Below, in pieces: positions 1-7,327 of a stretch of DNA of 25,931 nt. The notes below the pieces were generated by a model. It searched no databases. It saw only the letters and a list, made by a program, of their open reading frames with translations, and was not told the DNA's origin. Numbering within the stretch: position 1 is the first letter of the stretch; each line of letters opens with the position of its first letter. A program made the position numbers and the translations under genes. Source of the stretch: Methanobrevibacter sp. GTDB taxonomy: Archaea; Methanobacteriota; Methanobacteria; Methanobacteriales; Methanobacteriaceae. Location: NCBI GenBank assembly GCA_017652345.1, contig JAGCBE010000544.1, positions 1-25,931 on the forward strand, in the 5' to 3' direction.

Positions 1-297
1 GAGAATTTTGAAAGATACAATATATGGGGAAAGAGTGAAACAGAACAAGAACAAGCAAAAAGATATTTGAAAGAAAGTCTTGCAGGTGGTTATATACAAG
101 TAAACGAATTTGATATTGAAAGAAGTTATAAATTATCTTCTTTTGGCAAAGAGCTATTTACTTATGCAAAGAATTTGTGTGACAGTTTTAATTTTGATGA
201 TAGTGACGGAATGATTGACTATTTTCATAGAGGTTTTTATGACAGTTTTCATATTGGTAAGTGGAACAAAAAATTTGAATTGATTAAGGGGGAATAG
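1..297 (+). CDS. Hypothetical protein, 5' end outside window
   Basis: The frame is open from the first base, so the gene begins upstream; 98 codons are visible before TAG. A TTG at 67 is an unlikely start because it has no ribosome site and coding-like sequence continues upstream. The visible part is rich in aromatic and acidic residues (motifs YFHRGFYDSF and HIGKWNKKFEL near the C-terminus). There is no signal peptide or membrane segment. I do not recognise the family. It is followed after 3 bases by the next gene, in the same operon. Confidence 0.7.
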   Translation, partial: ENFERYNIWGKSETEQEQAKRYLKESLAGGYIQVNEFDIERSYKLSSFGKELFTYAKNLCDSFNFDDSDGMIDYFHRGFYDSFHIGKWNKKFELIKGE

Positions 298-300
298 TGT

Positions 301-720
301 ATGAAATACAATCAAATGTTTTTGAGCGATAGCGAATTTGAAGAAATAGCGAAACAAGTATCACTAGGAAACGCAATCGCAGGAAATCAAATGGACTTAT
401 TCTTGCGTGATTTGGAAACAAAGAACACGTTGAAAATTGTAAACAAGTACAATTTGAACGAAAAACAGTTGAACGATTTTGATAATGCGATACTACAATA
501 TGATTATTTATCAAATGAGGGTGTATATTTTAAGTCATTCGATTGTTGTTTTGTTGACGAAGAATATAACAAAATTGAAGTAGACGATAAAACAATGTGT
601 GCATTCGCAGAGTACGTTATTATGTGTCATAAAATCTATGTTGAACTATGGGAAGATAACGCAGTCAAAGTCGCAGAAGAAATTTTGAAAAGAGGGGTTG
701 AGGTAAAAAATGAGTTATGA
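301..720 (+). CDS. Hypothetical phage protein, 139 aa
   Basis: ATG at 301 is preceded by AAGGGGGA at 286-293, a good Shine-Dalgarno at 7-base spacing. The protein is acidic and probably mostly helical, with a central stretch YNLNEKQLNDFDNAILQYDY and a hydrophobic stretch around FAEYVIMCHKIYVELW that is too polar to be a clear membrane helix. The stop overlaps the next gene by 11 bases, which suggests translational coupling. Function unknown. Confidence 0.8.
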   Translation: MKYNQMFLSDSEFEEIAKQVSLGNAIAGNQMDLFLRDLETKNTLKIVNKYNLNEKQLNDFDNAILQYDYLSNEGVYFKSFDCCFVDEEYNKIEVDDKTMCAFAEYVIMCHKIYVELWEDNAVKVAEEILKRGVEVKNEL

Positions 721-1318
721 AAAATGCAAGTATATTTCACTAGATAAAAAGCATAATAAAATAATGGTTAATATTGCAAGTAACAATATTCGTCCGTTAT
801 ATTGGTGTAAATGTGAATTGTGTGCAGATAGTGATTTTGAAAATTATACTTTTGACGATAAGATGTTAATATTATTTGTTGATATGCAACAAGGAAACAT
901 ACAGATAAGTACAATAAATAAAAACACATTAGATTTTGTTTATGCTATGAGGAAAGTTAGAGAATATCACAGAGAAAACAATATTGATAGTTATGAAGAT
1001 TTATATGAAGAATGTAGTAGAATTTTTGAAAAAAATAAAGAACTAAAAAGAATTGAGGTTTATAGACAAGTATATGGCAGGTCTTTTGAGATGTTTATGA
1101 AAGCATTAAAAGAAAAAATTGATGGAGATTATAAAGTTTGTGTATATAGCAATTATTATGTTTCTAAATTGGGAAAATATGATAGGGGATATATGAGATT
1201 TTATTATGGTGGAAATCCTCTAAAAATGAACTATAAACAAGCATATATTCTTCTCAAAGATATGCAAAATGAAAACAGAGGTATGAGAATAGAAAAGTTT
1301 GAAAGTGAGGTGGCATAA
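710..1318 (+). CDS. Hypothetical phage protein, 202 aa
   Basis: The start at 710 lies inside the end of the previous gene and is served by GAGGT at 700-704. The N-terminal third is beta-rich (YISLDKKHNKIMVNIASNNIR) and carries a CxCxxC pattern (residues WCKCELCAD), a possible metal site. The middle is charged and helical. The C-terminus ends in a YMRFYYGG motif and a basic segment. I cannot assign a function. It is tightly packed, with 3 bases to the next gene. Confidence 0.8.
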   Translation: MSYEKCKYISLDKKHNKIMVNIASNNIRPLYWCKCELCADSDFENYTFDDKMLILFVDMQQGNIQISTINKNTLDFVYAMRKVREYHRENNIDSYEDLYEECSRIFEKNKELKRIEVYRQVYGRSFEMFMKALKEKIDGDYKVCVYSNYYVSKLGKYDRGYMRFYYGGNPLKMNYKQAYILLKDMQNENRGMRIEKFESEVA

Positions 1319-1321
1319 ATT

Positions 1322-1594
1322 ATGTTTAGAAATCTAAAATCAAAAATTTATGAAACGCAAATGAAGAAGAGAGTTGGTAAAGACGTAATTGAAAACATAA
1401 GAAAAGTTTTGTATGAGGAATTTGCAGAAAAAACAAAAGGAATGAGCAAAGAAGAGTTTGAAGATTATGAGTTTTGGAGCGATAATTGGGTTGAATTTTT
1501 AGAAAGTACAAAGTTAGAACTTATGTATGATATTGTTCCTGTAATTAAGAATGACAATGTTATTGATATTGTTGTTGAAATTCAAGAAGTATAA
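1322..1594 (+). CDS. Hypothetical protein, 90 aa
   Basis: ATG at 1322 follows GTGAGGTGG at 1305-1313. The N-terminal 25 residues are basic (NLKSKIYETQMKKRVGK). The rest is acidic and helical and ends in a hydrophobic strand (VIDIVVEIQEV). No family recognised. An apparent minus-strand frame over the same bases has no ribosome site and is a shadow. Confidence 0.75.
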   Translation: MFRNLKSKIYETQMKKRVGKDVIENIRKVLYEEFAEKTKGMSKEEFEDYEFWSDNWVEFLESTKLELMYDIVPVIKNDNVIDIVVEIQEV

Positions 1595-1607
1595 GGGGGT
1601 TTGTAAA

Positions 1608-1862
1608 ATGAAATATTATATAGTAACGTGGTTAGAAGAAAGCAGAGATTATCCACCGAATTGTATTGTGTGTGGTGTTGCGAAAAGTTTAGAAAATGCA
1701 AAGAAAATTCTACAAGAGGAACTTTCAGCAAATGAAAAGTGGTTGAAAGAAAATGACAAAGAGTATGAAGTTAATAAGGCAGAAAAGCAGGTTTTTATAA
1801 ATGATATTGACGGAGATTTTTGTTACACTATTGAAATTCAAGAATGTGAAGGAGAGGTATAA
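1608..1862 (+). CDS. Hypothetical protein, 84 aa
   Basis: I chose ATG at 1608 rather than an in-frame start at 1551 because the run AAGGGGGT (1593-1600) sits 7 bases before it and the upstream start lies inside the previous gene. The protein opens with a beta-strand (MKYYIVTWLEES), continues with a helix (SLENAKKILQEELSANEKWLKE), and ends with strands (DFCYTIEIQEC). This small alpha/beta pattern is common among phage early proteins. Function unknown. Confidence 0.75.
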   Translation: MKYYIVTWLEESRDYPPNCIVCGVAKSLENAKKILQEELSANEKWLKENDKEYEVNKAEKQVFINDIDGDFCYTIEIQECEGEV

Positions 1863-1863
1863 A

Positions 1864-1908
1864 ATGAAAGAATTAAAAAAATATGTTAATAGTGAGGTGC
1901 ATAAATGA
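1864..1908 (+). CDS. Possible 14-residue mini-ORF coupled to the next gene
   Basis: ATG at 1864 has a good ribosome site (GGAGAGGT at 1851-1858) and reads MKELKKYVNSEVHK. Its TGA overlaps the ATG of the next gene (ATGA at 1905-1908). The internal GTGAGGTG also serves as the next gene's Shine-Dalgarno. It may be a real microprotein, a coupling leader or a decayed gene. Conservation across relatives would decide. Confidence 0.35.
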   Translation: MKELKKYVNSEVHK

Positions 1909-2111
1909 AACAAAAGAGCATTAAAAAAGAAATAAATGATATAATGAAAAAATTAGAATTGAAAGCTAAAAAATACGGCTTGTATGAGAATTTTGGAAAT
2001 AGCGAAGTTTTATCTTTGAAAGACAAGTATTTTAGCGAGATGTACGCAAACAATAATATTTGGAACGAGATTGAAAACTTTGAAAAATGGTGTATGAATT
2101 ATAGTTTATAA
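1905..2111 (+). CDS. Conserved-looking small phage protein, 68 aa
   Basis: ATG at 1905 sits 7 bases after GAGGTG. The N-terminus is basic and helical (KQKSIKKEINDIMKKLELKAKKYG); the C-terminus carries LKDKYFSE and a WNEIENFEKWCMNYSL end. Short proteins with a terminal F-x-x-W-C-x-x-Y pattern recur in phages of Gram-positive bacteria, from memory, without a known role. No membrane segment. Confidence 0.75.
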   Translation: MKQKSIKKEINDIMKKLELKAKKYGLYENFGNSEVLSLKDKYFSEMYANNNIWNEIENFEKWCMNYSL

Positions 2112-2127
2112 AGGGGGGTTAAAATTT

Positions 2128-2766
2128 ATGATAACTAATCAAACAATGAAACAAAAAGTTATTAAAAGAAGTAAAAAGGACAATTTTATGTTATGGGAAC
2201 ATAGCACAAAAGATAATATAAGTGGTTATAATTGCTACTATGTTTTGACAGATTATAAAGGAATTTATATAAATAGTTTTCCTACGTTTAAAATGGCAGA
2301 AAAAGAAATTGAAAATCGAACAAAAAGAAGTTATTTAGTTGACAAGAAACATATTTTGGAACAATTTGAACATTATTTAAAGTTTAATTCAGTCGATAAA
2401 AATTATGTTAATCGCTTTGATGTGAATAACTTTATTGCAGAAATTAAAAATGCACAAAAGAAACTAACAATTAAAGATGTTGACACTATTGAAAATATTA
2501 TTTACGAAAACTATTATGTTAATTGTAAAGATTTATGGGAAGTTGTTTATGAAGATGTAGAACTAGAAAAAGATTTTGAAAATAGTTTGGTTGAAATTTA
2601 TGATAATGCAAACGATAAAGAGGCTTTACAATTAGCAATAACACTTTTAAAACACGCAACAATGAGATTAGATTCTGATTTAGATAATTTAAAAATTAGT
2701 AAAGAGTATGCAAGGCTTTATAATATTTGTTGGCAATTACAAGAAATTATCGATAATTATGTATAG
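2128..2766 (+). CDS. Hypothetical protein, 212 aa
   Basis: The start at 2128 follows a run of six G (2113-2118). The N-terminal part has a beta pattern (DNFMLWEHSTKD, YNCYYVLTDYKGIYINSF), then a helix of the kind TFKMAEKEIENR. The remainder is long, charged and helical. The last third (LQLAITLLKHATMRLDSDLDNL) looks like a helical bundle. No family recognised; no motif points to an enzyme. Confidence 0.8.
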   Translation: MITNQTMKQKVIKRSKKDNFMLWEHSTKDNISGYNCYYVLTDYKGIYINSFPTFKMAEKEIENRTKRSYLVDKKHILEQFEHYLKFNSVDKNYVNRFDVNNFIAEIKNAQKKLTIKDVDTIENIIYENYYVNCKDLWEVVYEDVELEKDFENSLVEIYDNANDKEALQLAITLLKHATMRLDSDLDNLKISKEYARLYNICWQLQEIIDNYV

Positions 2767-2779
2767 GTGGTGTATAAAA

Positions 2780-2965
2780 ATGGTAAATGGAAAATATGAG
2801 TTATGGTGTGAATTTTGCGACACTATGGAGCAGGCATTAAGAATAAAAGAGCAGGTTTTGAAAAATGCAAATTCATATTATAAAAAGCATAAGAAAATAT
2901 CTATCACAAATTGGGAAAGTCAAGACGGAACAGAAAAGAAAAAATTGATTTGGTATTATAGATAA
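2780..2965 (+). CDS. Hypothetical protein, 61 aa
   Basis: ATG at 2780 is preceded by AGGTGGTG (2765-2772). An earlier in-frame ATG at 2708 lies inside the previous gene and has no ribosome site, so it is rejected. The protein has the pattern strand (KYELWCEFCD), helix (MEQALRIKEQVLKNANSYYKKH), strand (KISITNWE), ending in WYYR. This resembles many small alpha/beta phage proteins. Function unknown. Confidence 0.7.
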   Translation: MVNGKYELWCEFCDTMEQALRIKEQVLKNANSYYKKHKKISITNWESQDGTEKKKLIWYYR

Positions 2966-2977
2966 TGAGGTGTAAAA

Positions 2978-3550
2978 ATGATTGTAGAAAAAAAGGCTTT
3001 GAATAGTGCAATTAAAAATATGTTATGTATAAAGAAAGAAAAAACTATTTATAATAATGATTATATGCAAAAAATTAAAAACGTAATCAATGTTAGATTT
3101 ACAAATGGAAATTTGAATTTTGAGGTTGTAGATGGTTTTAGAACACATAATTCACAAATTGCAGTTGACAACGCACAAAATGACGTTAATTTCGAGATTA
3201 TTGTAAATATTGAAAGTATTTTCAGGTCAAAAGAAAAGTATGTAAATATCGAATATGGCAACGATACATTAAAGATTTTTGATACAAAGAATTGCATTGA
3301 ATATCCTGCTATAAACATTGAATATTTTGATACTAGCAAAATGAAAAATGACTTGCAGGAAAAGAATCCGATTTTTGAAATCTATGTAACACCAAAGTTT
3401 TTGATTGACGCATTGAAAACATTTACAGAAGATAACACGCCTACAAAATTAAGTTTTTATGGGGAGATTAGTCCTATTAAAATTAGTGGCGTTAAAGAGT
3501 TTGACAGAATTGAAACGAATTATGTATTGCCTATTGCTAGAAAAAAATAA
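2978..3550 (+). CDS. Short DNA sliding-clamp-like protein (DnaN/beta-clamp family)
   Basis: The 190-residue product matches the pattern of the bacterial beta clamp, which encircles DNA and tethers polymerases. Residues 1-120 resemble clamp domain II, including VVDGFR at 50-55, where beta clamps have ATDGHR. Residues 139-190 resemble the end of domain III: FLIDALKTF (141-149), LSFYGEISPIKI (158-169) and a terminal NYVLPIARKK, like the family's YVVMPMRL ending. Beta clamps have about 370 residues in three domains; this one has room for about one and a half. It may form a higher-order ring or bind a partner. Start is ATG with GAGGTG at 2967-2972. It is the last gene before a promoter at 3570. 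Assigned from remembered family motifs. Confidence 0.65.
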   Translation: MIVEKKALNSAIKNMLCIKKEKTIYNNDYMQKIKNVINVRFTNGNLNFEVVDGFRTHNSQIAVDNAQNDVNFEIIVNIESIFRSKEKYVNIEYGNDTLKIFDTKNCIEYPAINIEYFDTSKMKNDLQEKNPIFEIYVTPKFLIDALKTFTEDNTPTKLSFYGEISPIKISGVKEFDRIETNYVLPIARKK

Positions 3551-3569
3551 ATTATTTTTCAAAAAAGTA

Positions 3570-3605
3570 TTGACAATTATCTAAAAGTGTGGTAATATAG
3601 ATAAT
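3570..3605 (+). promoter_or_regulatory. Promoter with overlapping inverted repeat
   Basis: TTGACA (3570-3575), a 17-base spacer and TAATAT (3593-3598) form a near-consensus housekeeping promoter, preceded by an A/T-rich stretch. A perfect 8-base inverted repeat, ATTATCTA (3576-3583) and TAGATAAT (3598-3605), spans the spacer and -10. Its half-sites are about two helical turns apart, as expected for a dimeric repressor operator. It drives the operon starting at 3623. Confidence 0.8.
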
Positions 3606-3622
3606 GTAAGGAGGTAATCATT

Positions 3623-4048
3623 ATGGAATTTAATTTTAATGACGGCGGTAGAAGTAAATATTTCAAAGGGGAAACAGGAGATTGTGTTACAAGAGCAATC
3701 GCAATCGCAACAGGTGTTGACTATTTAGAAGTTTACAAGGAACTTAACAATCTTGCTAAAAGCGAGAGAATAGGAAAACGCAAGAAGAAAATATCTAATT
3801 CAAGAACGGGTGTGTATAGACAGACGGCAGAAAAATATTTGGAGAGCTTGGGTTGGAAATGGAAATCGTGTATGAAAATTGGAACTGGTTGTCAAGTACA
3901 TTTGAAAGCTAACGAATTGCCTAAAGGAACGATAATTTGCCGACTAACTAGACACTTTACTTGCGTGATTGACGGGGTTATCAATGACACTTATGATTGT
4001 AGCAGGGAAGAGAATAGGTGCGTTTATGGTTATTATTATAAAGATTAA
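3623..4048 (+). CDS. Papain-like/C39-like cysteine protease-like phage protein
   Basis: 141 residues opening with NDGGRSKYFKG and GDCVTRAIAIATG. The order Cys21 (in GDCVTRA), His111 (in TRHFTCVIDGV) and Asp122 (in NDTYD) is that of the Cys-His-Asp/Asn triad of papain-like peptidases, with the His followed by a strand as in C39-type domains. Proteins of this type recur in phages and are usually annotated hypothetical; no substrate is known. It could be a protease, amidase or transglutaminase-like enzyme, or an inactive relative. Start is ATG after AAGGAGGT (3608-3615). It is the first gene after a strong promoter, so probably expressed early. Confidence 0.6.
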   Translation: MEFNFNDGGRSKYFKGETGDCVTRAIAIATGVDYLEVYKELNNLAKSERIGKRKKKISNSRTGVYRQTAEKYLESLGWKWKSCMKIGTGCQVHLKANELPKGTIICRLTRHFTCVIDGVINDTYDCSREENRCVYGYYYKD

Positions 4049-4069
4049 AAAAGAAAAGGAGAAATGAAA

Positions 4070-4582
4070 ATGAAAAAAATTATTATTAGAAACGTAGATT
4101 TAATTAGTAGTTGGGAAACAGATTTTGGAGATTATCAAGCACGAGTTAAAATTGGAGAGAATAACGAAAATATTGGAGAAGTTGTTGTGAGCTATGATAG
4201 GTATAAAGTGTTAGATGTTATTGGTAAAAAAGAGGAATCAAAAGTAAATAACAATGAAATTGAGATGGCTATTAGTGTGATAGTCGCAAATGAAGACTTT
4301 GAAAATATTAAGAGATTACCAAAAATTTCAAAATGTTCTATACTTATGGAAAGGGTTTATGATAATGTTTGTGAATCAGAATCGTCTATGTGCTTTATAG
4401 AAAATGATGACGAATTTTGTAACACAGAAAATATTAAAAAGCTAAAAGAGGAAGTAAAAGAGCTTGGCTTGTCAGATTGTATAAGATTTGATGAAGACGG
4501 ATATTTGGTTGTTGGATACGGAGATGTAGAATTAAGTTTCATTGATGATAGGGGGTTACAAAATGAAACAATTAAAAATTAA
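4070..4582 (+). CDS. Hypothetical protein, 170 aa
   Basis: Two in-frame ATGs exist at 4064 and 4070. The second has an 8-base spacing from AGGAG (4057-4061) and is preferred. The N-terminus is beta-rich (KKIIIRNVDLISSWETDFGDYQARVKIG), followed by helices and a C-terminal strand pair (GYLVVGYGDVELSF). Acidic, no membrane segment. It overlaps the next gene by 20 bases. Function unknown. Confidence 0.75.
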   Translation: MKKIIIRNVDLISSWETDFGDYQARVKIGENNENIGEVVVSYDRYKVLDVIGKKEESKVNNNEIEMAISVIVANEDFENIKRLPKISKCSILMERVYDNVCESESSMCFIENDDEFCNTENIKKLKEEVKELGLSDCIRFDEDGYLVVGYGDVELSFIDDRGLQNETIKN

Positions 4583-4946
4583 AACAATTAAAGAAAAAAT
4601 AATTGATAAATGGAGCGAATTATCAAAATGTAGTTATGTTTGTTATGATGTAAAAGAACTTGCATATAAAATCGCTTATGATATTGCAGATGTGCTAGAC
4701 ATTAAAGACGATATAACGATTTATTATTGTTTCAGCAAAGACAAACACAAAATTGCTTTTTTAGTTGGAAAAGATTATGAGAGTAAGAAAGATGTGTATT
4801 TTAAATTTGATATATGGTGGGACACAAGTTGGGTTACTGGAGATACGGCATTATTGATTGGAAATGCTAAACTAACAACAAAAGAGTTAAAAGAATATAA
4901 GTATATTGAAGATTGTCTTGAAGATGATGAAGAAAGCGAGGTGTAG
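4563..4946 (+). CDS. Hypothetical protein, 127 aa
   Basis: ATG at 4563 is served by AGGGGGT (4550-4556) inside the previous gene; an earlier frame start at 4542 has no ribosome site. The order is: lysine-rich start, helix (VKELAYKIAYDIADVL), strands (DITIYYCFSKDKHKIAFLVG; VYFKFDIWWDTSWV), then an acidic tail (LEDDEESEV). This alpha/beta fold is unassigned. Five bases separate it from the next gene. Confidence 0.75.
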   Translation: MKQLKIKTIKEKIIDKWSELSKCSYVCYDVKELAYKIAYDIADVLDIKDDITIYYCFSKDKHKIAFLVGKDYESKKDVYFKFDIWWDTSWVTGDTALLIGNAKLTTKELKEYKYIEDCLEDDEESEV

Positions 4947-4951
4947 AGATA

Positions 4952-5164
4952 ATGAGTTGGAAAAATATTACAGAAACTTATTTTAAAAACTACGCAAAAG
5001 ATTGGGCAGAGTGTGTTGGTGTAGAACTAACAGAACAAGAAATTGACGATTTGGTTGATTATCTTATGGGAGATGACTATTTGTTTGAAACAATAGATAA
5101 TGAATTAAAAAGATTATGTGATATGTATATTAAAGAAACTGATGAAGAAGATGAGGTGGAATAA
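4952..5164 (+). CDS. Highly acidic small protein, 70 aa
   Basis: ATG at 4952 with GCGAGGTG upstream. About a third of the residues are Asp or Glu against few Lys/Arg, with the acidic end KETDEEDEVE. The composition would suit a DNA-mimic inhibitor or an adaptor, but composition alone proves nothing. Predicted helical (LTEQEIDDLVDYLMGDDYLFETIDNE is close to one long amphipathic helix pair). Function unknown. Confidence 0.75.
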   Translation: MSWKNITETYFKNYAKDWAECVGVELTEQEIDDLVDYLMGDDYLFETIDNELKRLCDMYIKETDEEDEVE

Positions 5165-5165
5165 A

Positions 5166-5375
5166 ATGGAATATATAACAAGAGAGGAGTTTGAAAGCCT
5201 ACCGATCGATTATAGAATGACGTTAAAAAATGCGATTGAAACGCATAAGGCATATTGGGGAGAAGATTTGACGGAGCAATATGAAAATTTGGGATATGAT
5301 GTTGATAAAGATTATATGATTTTGGCAAGTGGAGATAACGGCACAATGTTGAAACCTGTAAAAATTAAAGACTAA
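5166..5375 (+). CDS. Hypothetical protein, 69 aa
   Basis: ATG at 5166 follows GAGGTGGA at the end of the previous gene. An upstream in-frame start at 5118 lies wholly inside that gene and is rejected. The protein starts with MEYITREEFESLP, a short strand-helix typical of small phage proteins, and ends with strands (DYMILASGDNGTMLKPVKI). Last gene of its cluster; a promoter follows within 30 bases. Confidence 0.7.
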   Translation: MEYITREEFESLPIDYRMTLKNAIETHKAYWGEDLTEQYENLGYDVDKDYMILASGDNGTMLKPVKIKD

Positions 5376-5402
5376 AATTTTTTATAATTTTTAAAAAAAG
5401 TA

Positions 5403-5431
5403 TTGACAAAAATTAAAAAGTATGATAATAT
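5403..5431 (+). promoter_or_regulatory. Promoter upstream of 5476 operon
   Basis: TTGACA (5403-5408), a 17-base spacer and TAATAT (5426-5431), preceded by AAAAAAAGTA. The sequence GTATGATAAT overlaps the -10 and contains the TATGATA half-site found in other promoters here. An imperfect inverted repeat (TTGACAAAAATTA and TAATAATTGTTAA, 10 of 13 paired) brackets the promoter. It drives the genes from 5476. Confidence 0.8.
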
Positions 5432-5475
5432 AATAATTGTTAAGGGGTATTAAAAATAGAAAGGAGGCTAATAAA

Positions 5476-5901
5476 ATGCAAGATTTAGAGTTTGAAAAGT
5501 CTTTATACGATATTTTAGACATTTATACAGAAAACGGAGAGTACGATTTAGACGGAGAAGAAGTTGATAATTTGGTTAATCATTTAAGAAACGAATTAAA
5601 TTTAATTTGTGGCAATATTACAAATGACGAATATTGGAAATTAGAAAATGCAGATATTATTAGCGAAATTTATCAATACATTACTAGCGATACGCATAAA
5701 ATTGAAGATTTTACAGATTTAGAAATTTGTAGTGAGGTTGATTTGGCTATGACAAAAGCTAAAGTAATTGAATTATTAAAAAATGGTTTGGCATATTATG
5801 AACTAGAAAAAATGTTTGAAGAAATGAATAGTGAAAACATTGATTTGGTTAAGTGGGGACATTTGGCATACAAACAATTACAAGATGGAACAATAGAATA
5901 A
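5476..5901 (+). CDS. Acidic hypothetical protein, 141 aa
   Basis: ATG at 5476 follows AAAGGAGG (5460-5467), 8 bases upstream. A TTG at 5437 in the same frame lies in the leader and is not the start. The protein is strongly acidic and helical, opening MQDLEFEKSLYDILDIY and containing YDLDGEEVDNLVNHLRNEL. No catalytic motif or membrane segment. First gene of its operon, so likely to be made early and strongly. Function unknown. Confidence 0.8.
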   Translation: MQDLEFEKSLYDILDIYTENGEYDLDGEEVDNLVNHLRNELNLICGNITNDEYWKLENADIISEIYQYITSDTHKIEDFTDLEICSEVDLAMTKAKVIELLKNGLAYYELEKMFEEMNSENIDLVKWGHLAYKQLQDGTIE

Positions 5902-5919
5902 AAAAAGGAGGAATTAAAA

Positions 5920-6309
5920 ATGAAAGAAAATTATAATTTTATTGATGATAGCGACAAAATGAAAGACTTGGTAAAACTATCAAAGAAAGATTTTTTAGAA
6001 AGCTATTCGTATCTAACAGAAGAAGAGTATGACGAAACAGCAAAATTATTATTACACAAATGTTTAGAAAACTATCATGTTATAACAGTAAAAGATTTGT
6101 GTGATGATATTGATTATGGAAAGATATTACTTAATAAAAGACATACAATGCAAGAATTTGAAAATGCAATCGATGGTTCAAAAAAAAGACACGCAGAGGA
6201 AATCGCAGAGTATGGAGATGATTTTGAGTATATCTTTGGAGATGAAAAACTAAACGAAAAAATTGACTATGAGTGGCTAGAAATTAGCGAAAAAATTTTA
6301 TATATGTAG
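5920..6309 (+). CDS. Hypothetical protein, 129 aa
   Basis: ATG at 5920 with AAAAAAGGAGG (5902-5912) as ribosome site. Acidic and mainly helical, with a lysine-rich middle (GSKKRHAEEIAEYG) and a YIFGDEKLNEKIDYEWLEISEKIL end. No family recognised. It sits between an acidic protein and the MGYRSQ-type protein in a strong operon. Confidence 0.75.
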   Translation: MKENYNFIDDSDKMKDLVKLSKKDFLESYSYLTEEEYDETAKLLLHKCLENYHVITVKDLCDDIDYGKILLNKRHTMQEFENAIDGSKKRHAEEIAEYGDDFEYIFGDEKLNEKIDYEWLEISEKILYM

Positions 6310-6324
6310 AAAGGTGGTATAAAA

Positions 6325-7047
6325 ATGGGATATAGAAGTCAAGTAAGAATTGTAATGGATAAAGAAGATTATGAAGATTTGTTAGAGCAATATTATAAAG
6401 AAGATATAAACAAAATGTTTACTCATGGAAGAGAAGATTTGTTTTATAAAAAACATGAGCAAGAAAAAGGGTTTGAATGCGACTTTATTTATCAAGAACG
6501 TAACAACGGTAAAATCGTGTTATTTGGTTGGGATTGGATAAAGTGGTGTGGAGAAGATTGTAAATTCATTGAAGATTTTGTGTATAATCTTGGAAGTGAT
6601 GATGGAAAGGATAAACCTTGTCAAATGGTTGTAATGGGAGAAGACGGAGCAAGTGAAGAATATATCGCCGATATAGTATATGACGAGGGGTTAGAAGACA
6701 CATACGACATTATTCACGCAGATTATGGCATTTATATAGACGAAGATTTTGTAACAGAAAATACAGATGAAAAACTAGATAAACTAGAAGAAGAGTTATT
6801 GCATAAAAGATTTAAGAATAAAACAGAGCTAGAAAAACATATTGCAGAATTTTTGGGCGCGAATATACAAGTGAAGTTGACAAGAGATAATCAGTCAGAT
6901 TATGAAGAAGAAAAGTGCGACTATGATTTTATTGGAGAAGTTAGAAATAACAACGAATTAGTGGCAGATATAGAAGTTTACGTTTTATATGATAGACAAA
7001 GACAATTATATGTAACAGAATTTGAATTGATAGAAAAATTTTGGTAA
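6325..7047 (+). CDS. Conserved phage protein with MGYRSQV start, 240 aa
   Basis: ATG at 6325 follows AAAGGTGG (6311-6318). The opening MGYRSQVRIVM is a signature I recall from many phage and plasmid proteins of unknown function. The N-terminal half holds strand-rich blocks (KIVLFGWDWIKWCGED) and a VVMGEDGASEEY stretch. The C-terminal half is acidic, ending with a strand pair (ADIEVYVLYDRQRQLYVTEFELIEKF). It shares its style of start with the proteins at 9036 and 10322. No catalytic site evident. Confidence 0.8.
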   Translation: MGYRSQVRIVMDKEDYEDLLEQYYKEDINKMFTHGREDLFYKKHEQEKGFECDFIYQERNNGKIVLFGWDWIKWCGEDCKFIEDFVYNLGSDDGKDKPCQMVVMGEDGASEEYIADIVYDEGLEDTYDIIHADYGIYIDEDFVTENTDEKLDKLEEELLHKRFKNKTELEKHIAEFLGANIQVKLTRDNQSDYEEEKCDYDFIGEVRNNNELVADIEVYVLYDRQRQLYVTEFELIEKFW

Positions 7048-7066
7048 TAAGGGGGGGGTTATAAGA

Positions 7067-7324
7067 ATGTTGTTAAAAATTTATGATTATAAAACAGGGA
7101 AGGAAATTGCAGAACCTAAAAAAATTAGAAATGGCTTAAAGTTTTCGACAGTTATTGACAAAGTGCAGGAACTACTAGCAGAACAATATAACACAGAAAT
7201 ATCAAGATTACTACCGACTGGAAGTGTAGACTTTGCAAGCGGAACAAGTAAAATTCACTATGTTGTATTCGGCAAAAATTTAGAAAAGTTGCCTACTAGA
7301 GAAATCTATTTTGAGGAGGTGTAA
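7067..7324 (+). CDS. Hypothetical protein, 85 aa
   Basis: ATG at 7067 is preceded by a run of eight G (7051-7058), an unusually long G tract used as ribosome site. The order is a strand (MLLKIYDYKTGKEI), a helix (STVIDKVQELLAEQYNTEI), and strands (SKIHYVVFGKNLEKL). Small alpha/beta protein, function unknown. Its last codons contain GAGGAGGTG, which serves the next gene. Confidence 0.75.
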   Translation: MLLKIYDYKTGKEIAEPKKIRNGLKFSTVIDKVQELLAEQYNTEISRLLPTGSVDFASGTSKIHYVVFGKNLEKLPTREIYFEEV

Positions 7325-7327
7325 ACA

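Noticed and set aside
3061..3339. Minus-strand open frames such as this one
   Set aside because: They mirror the codon bias of the + strand genes, have no ribosome sites and lie fully inside real genes.
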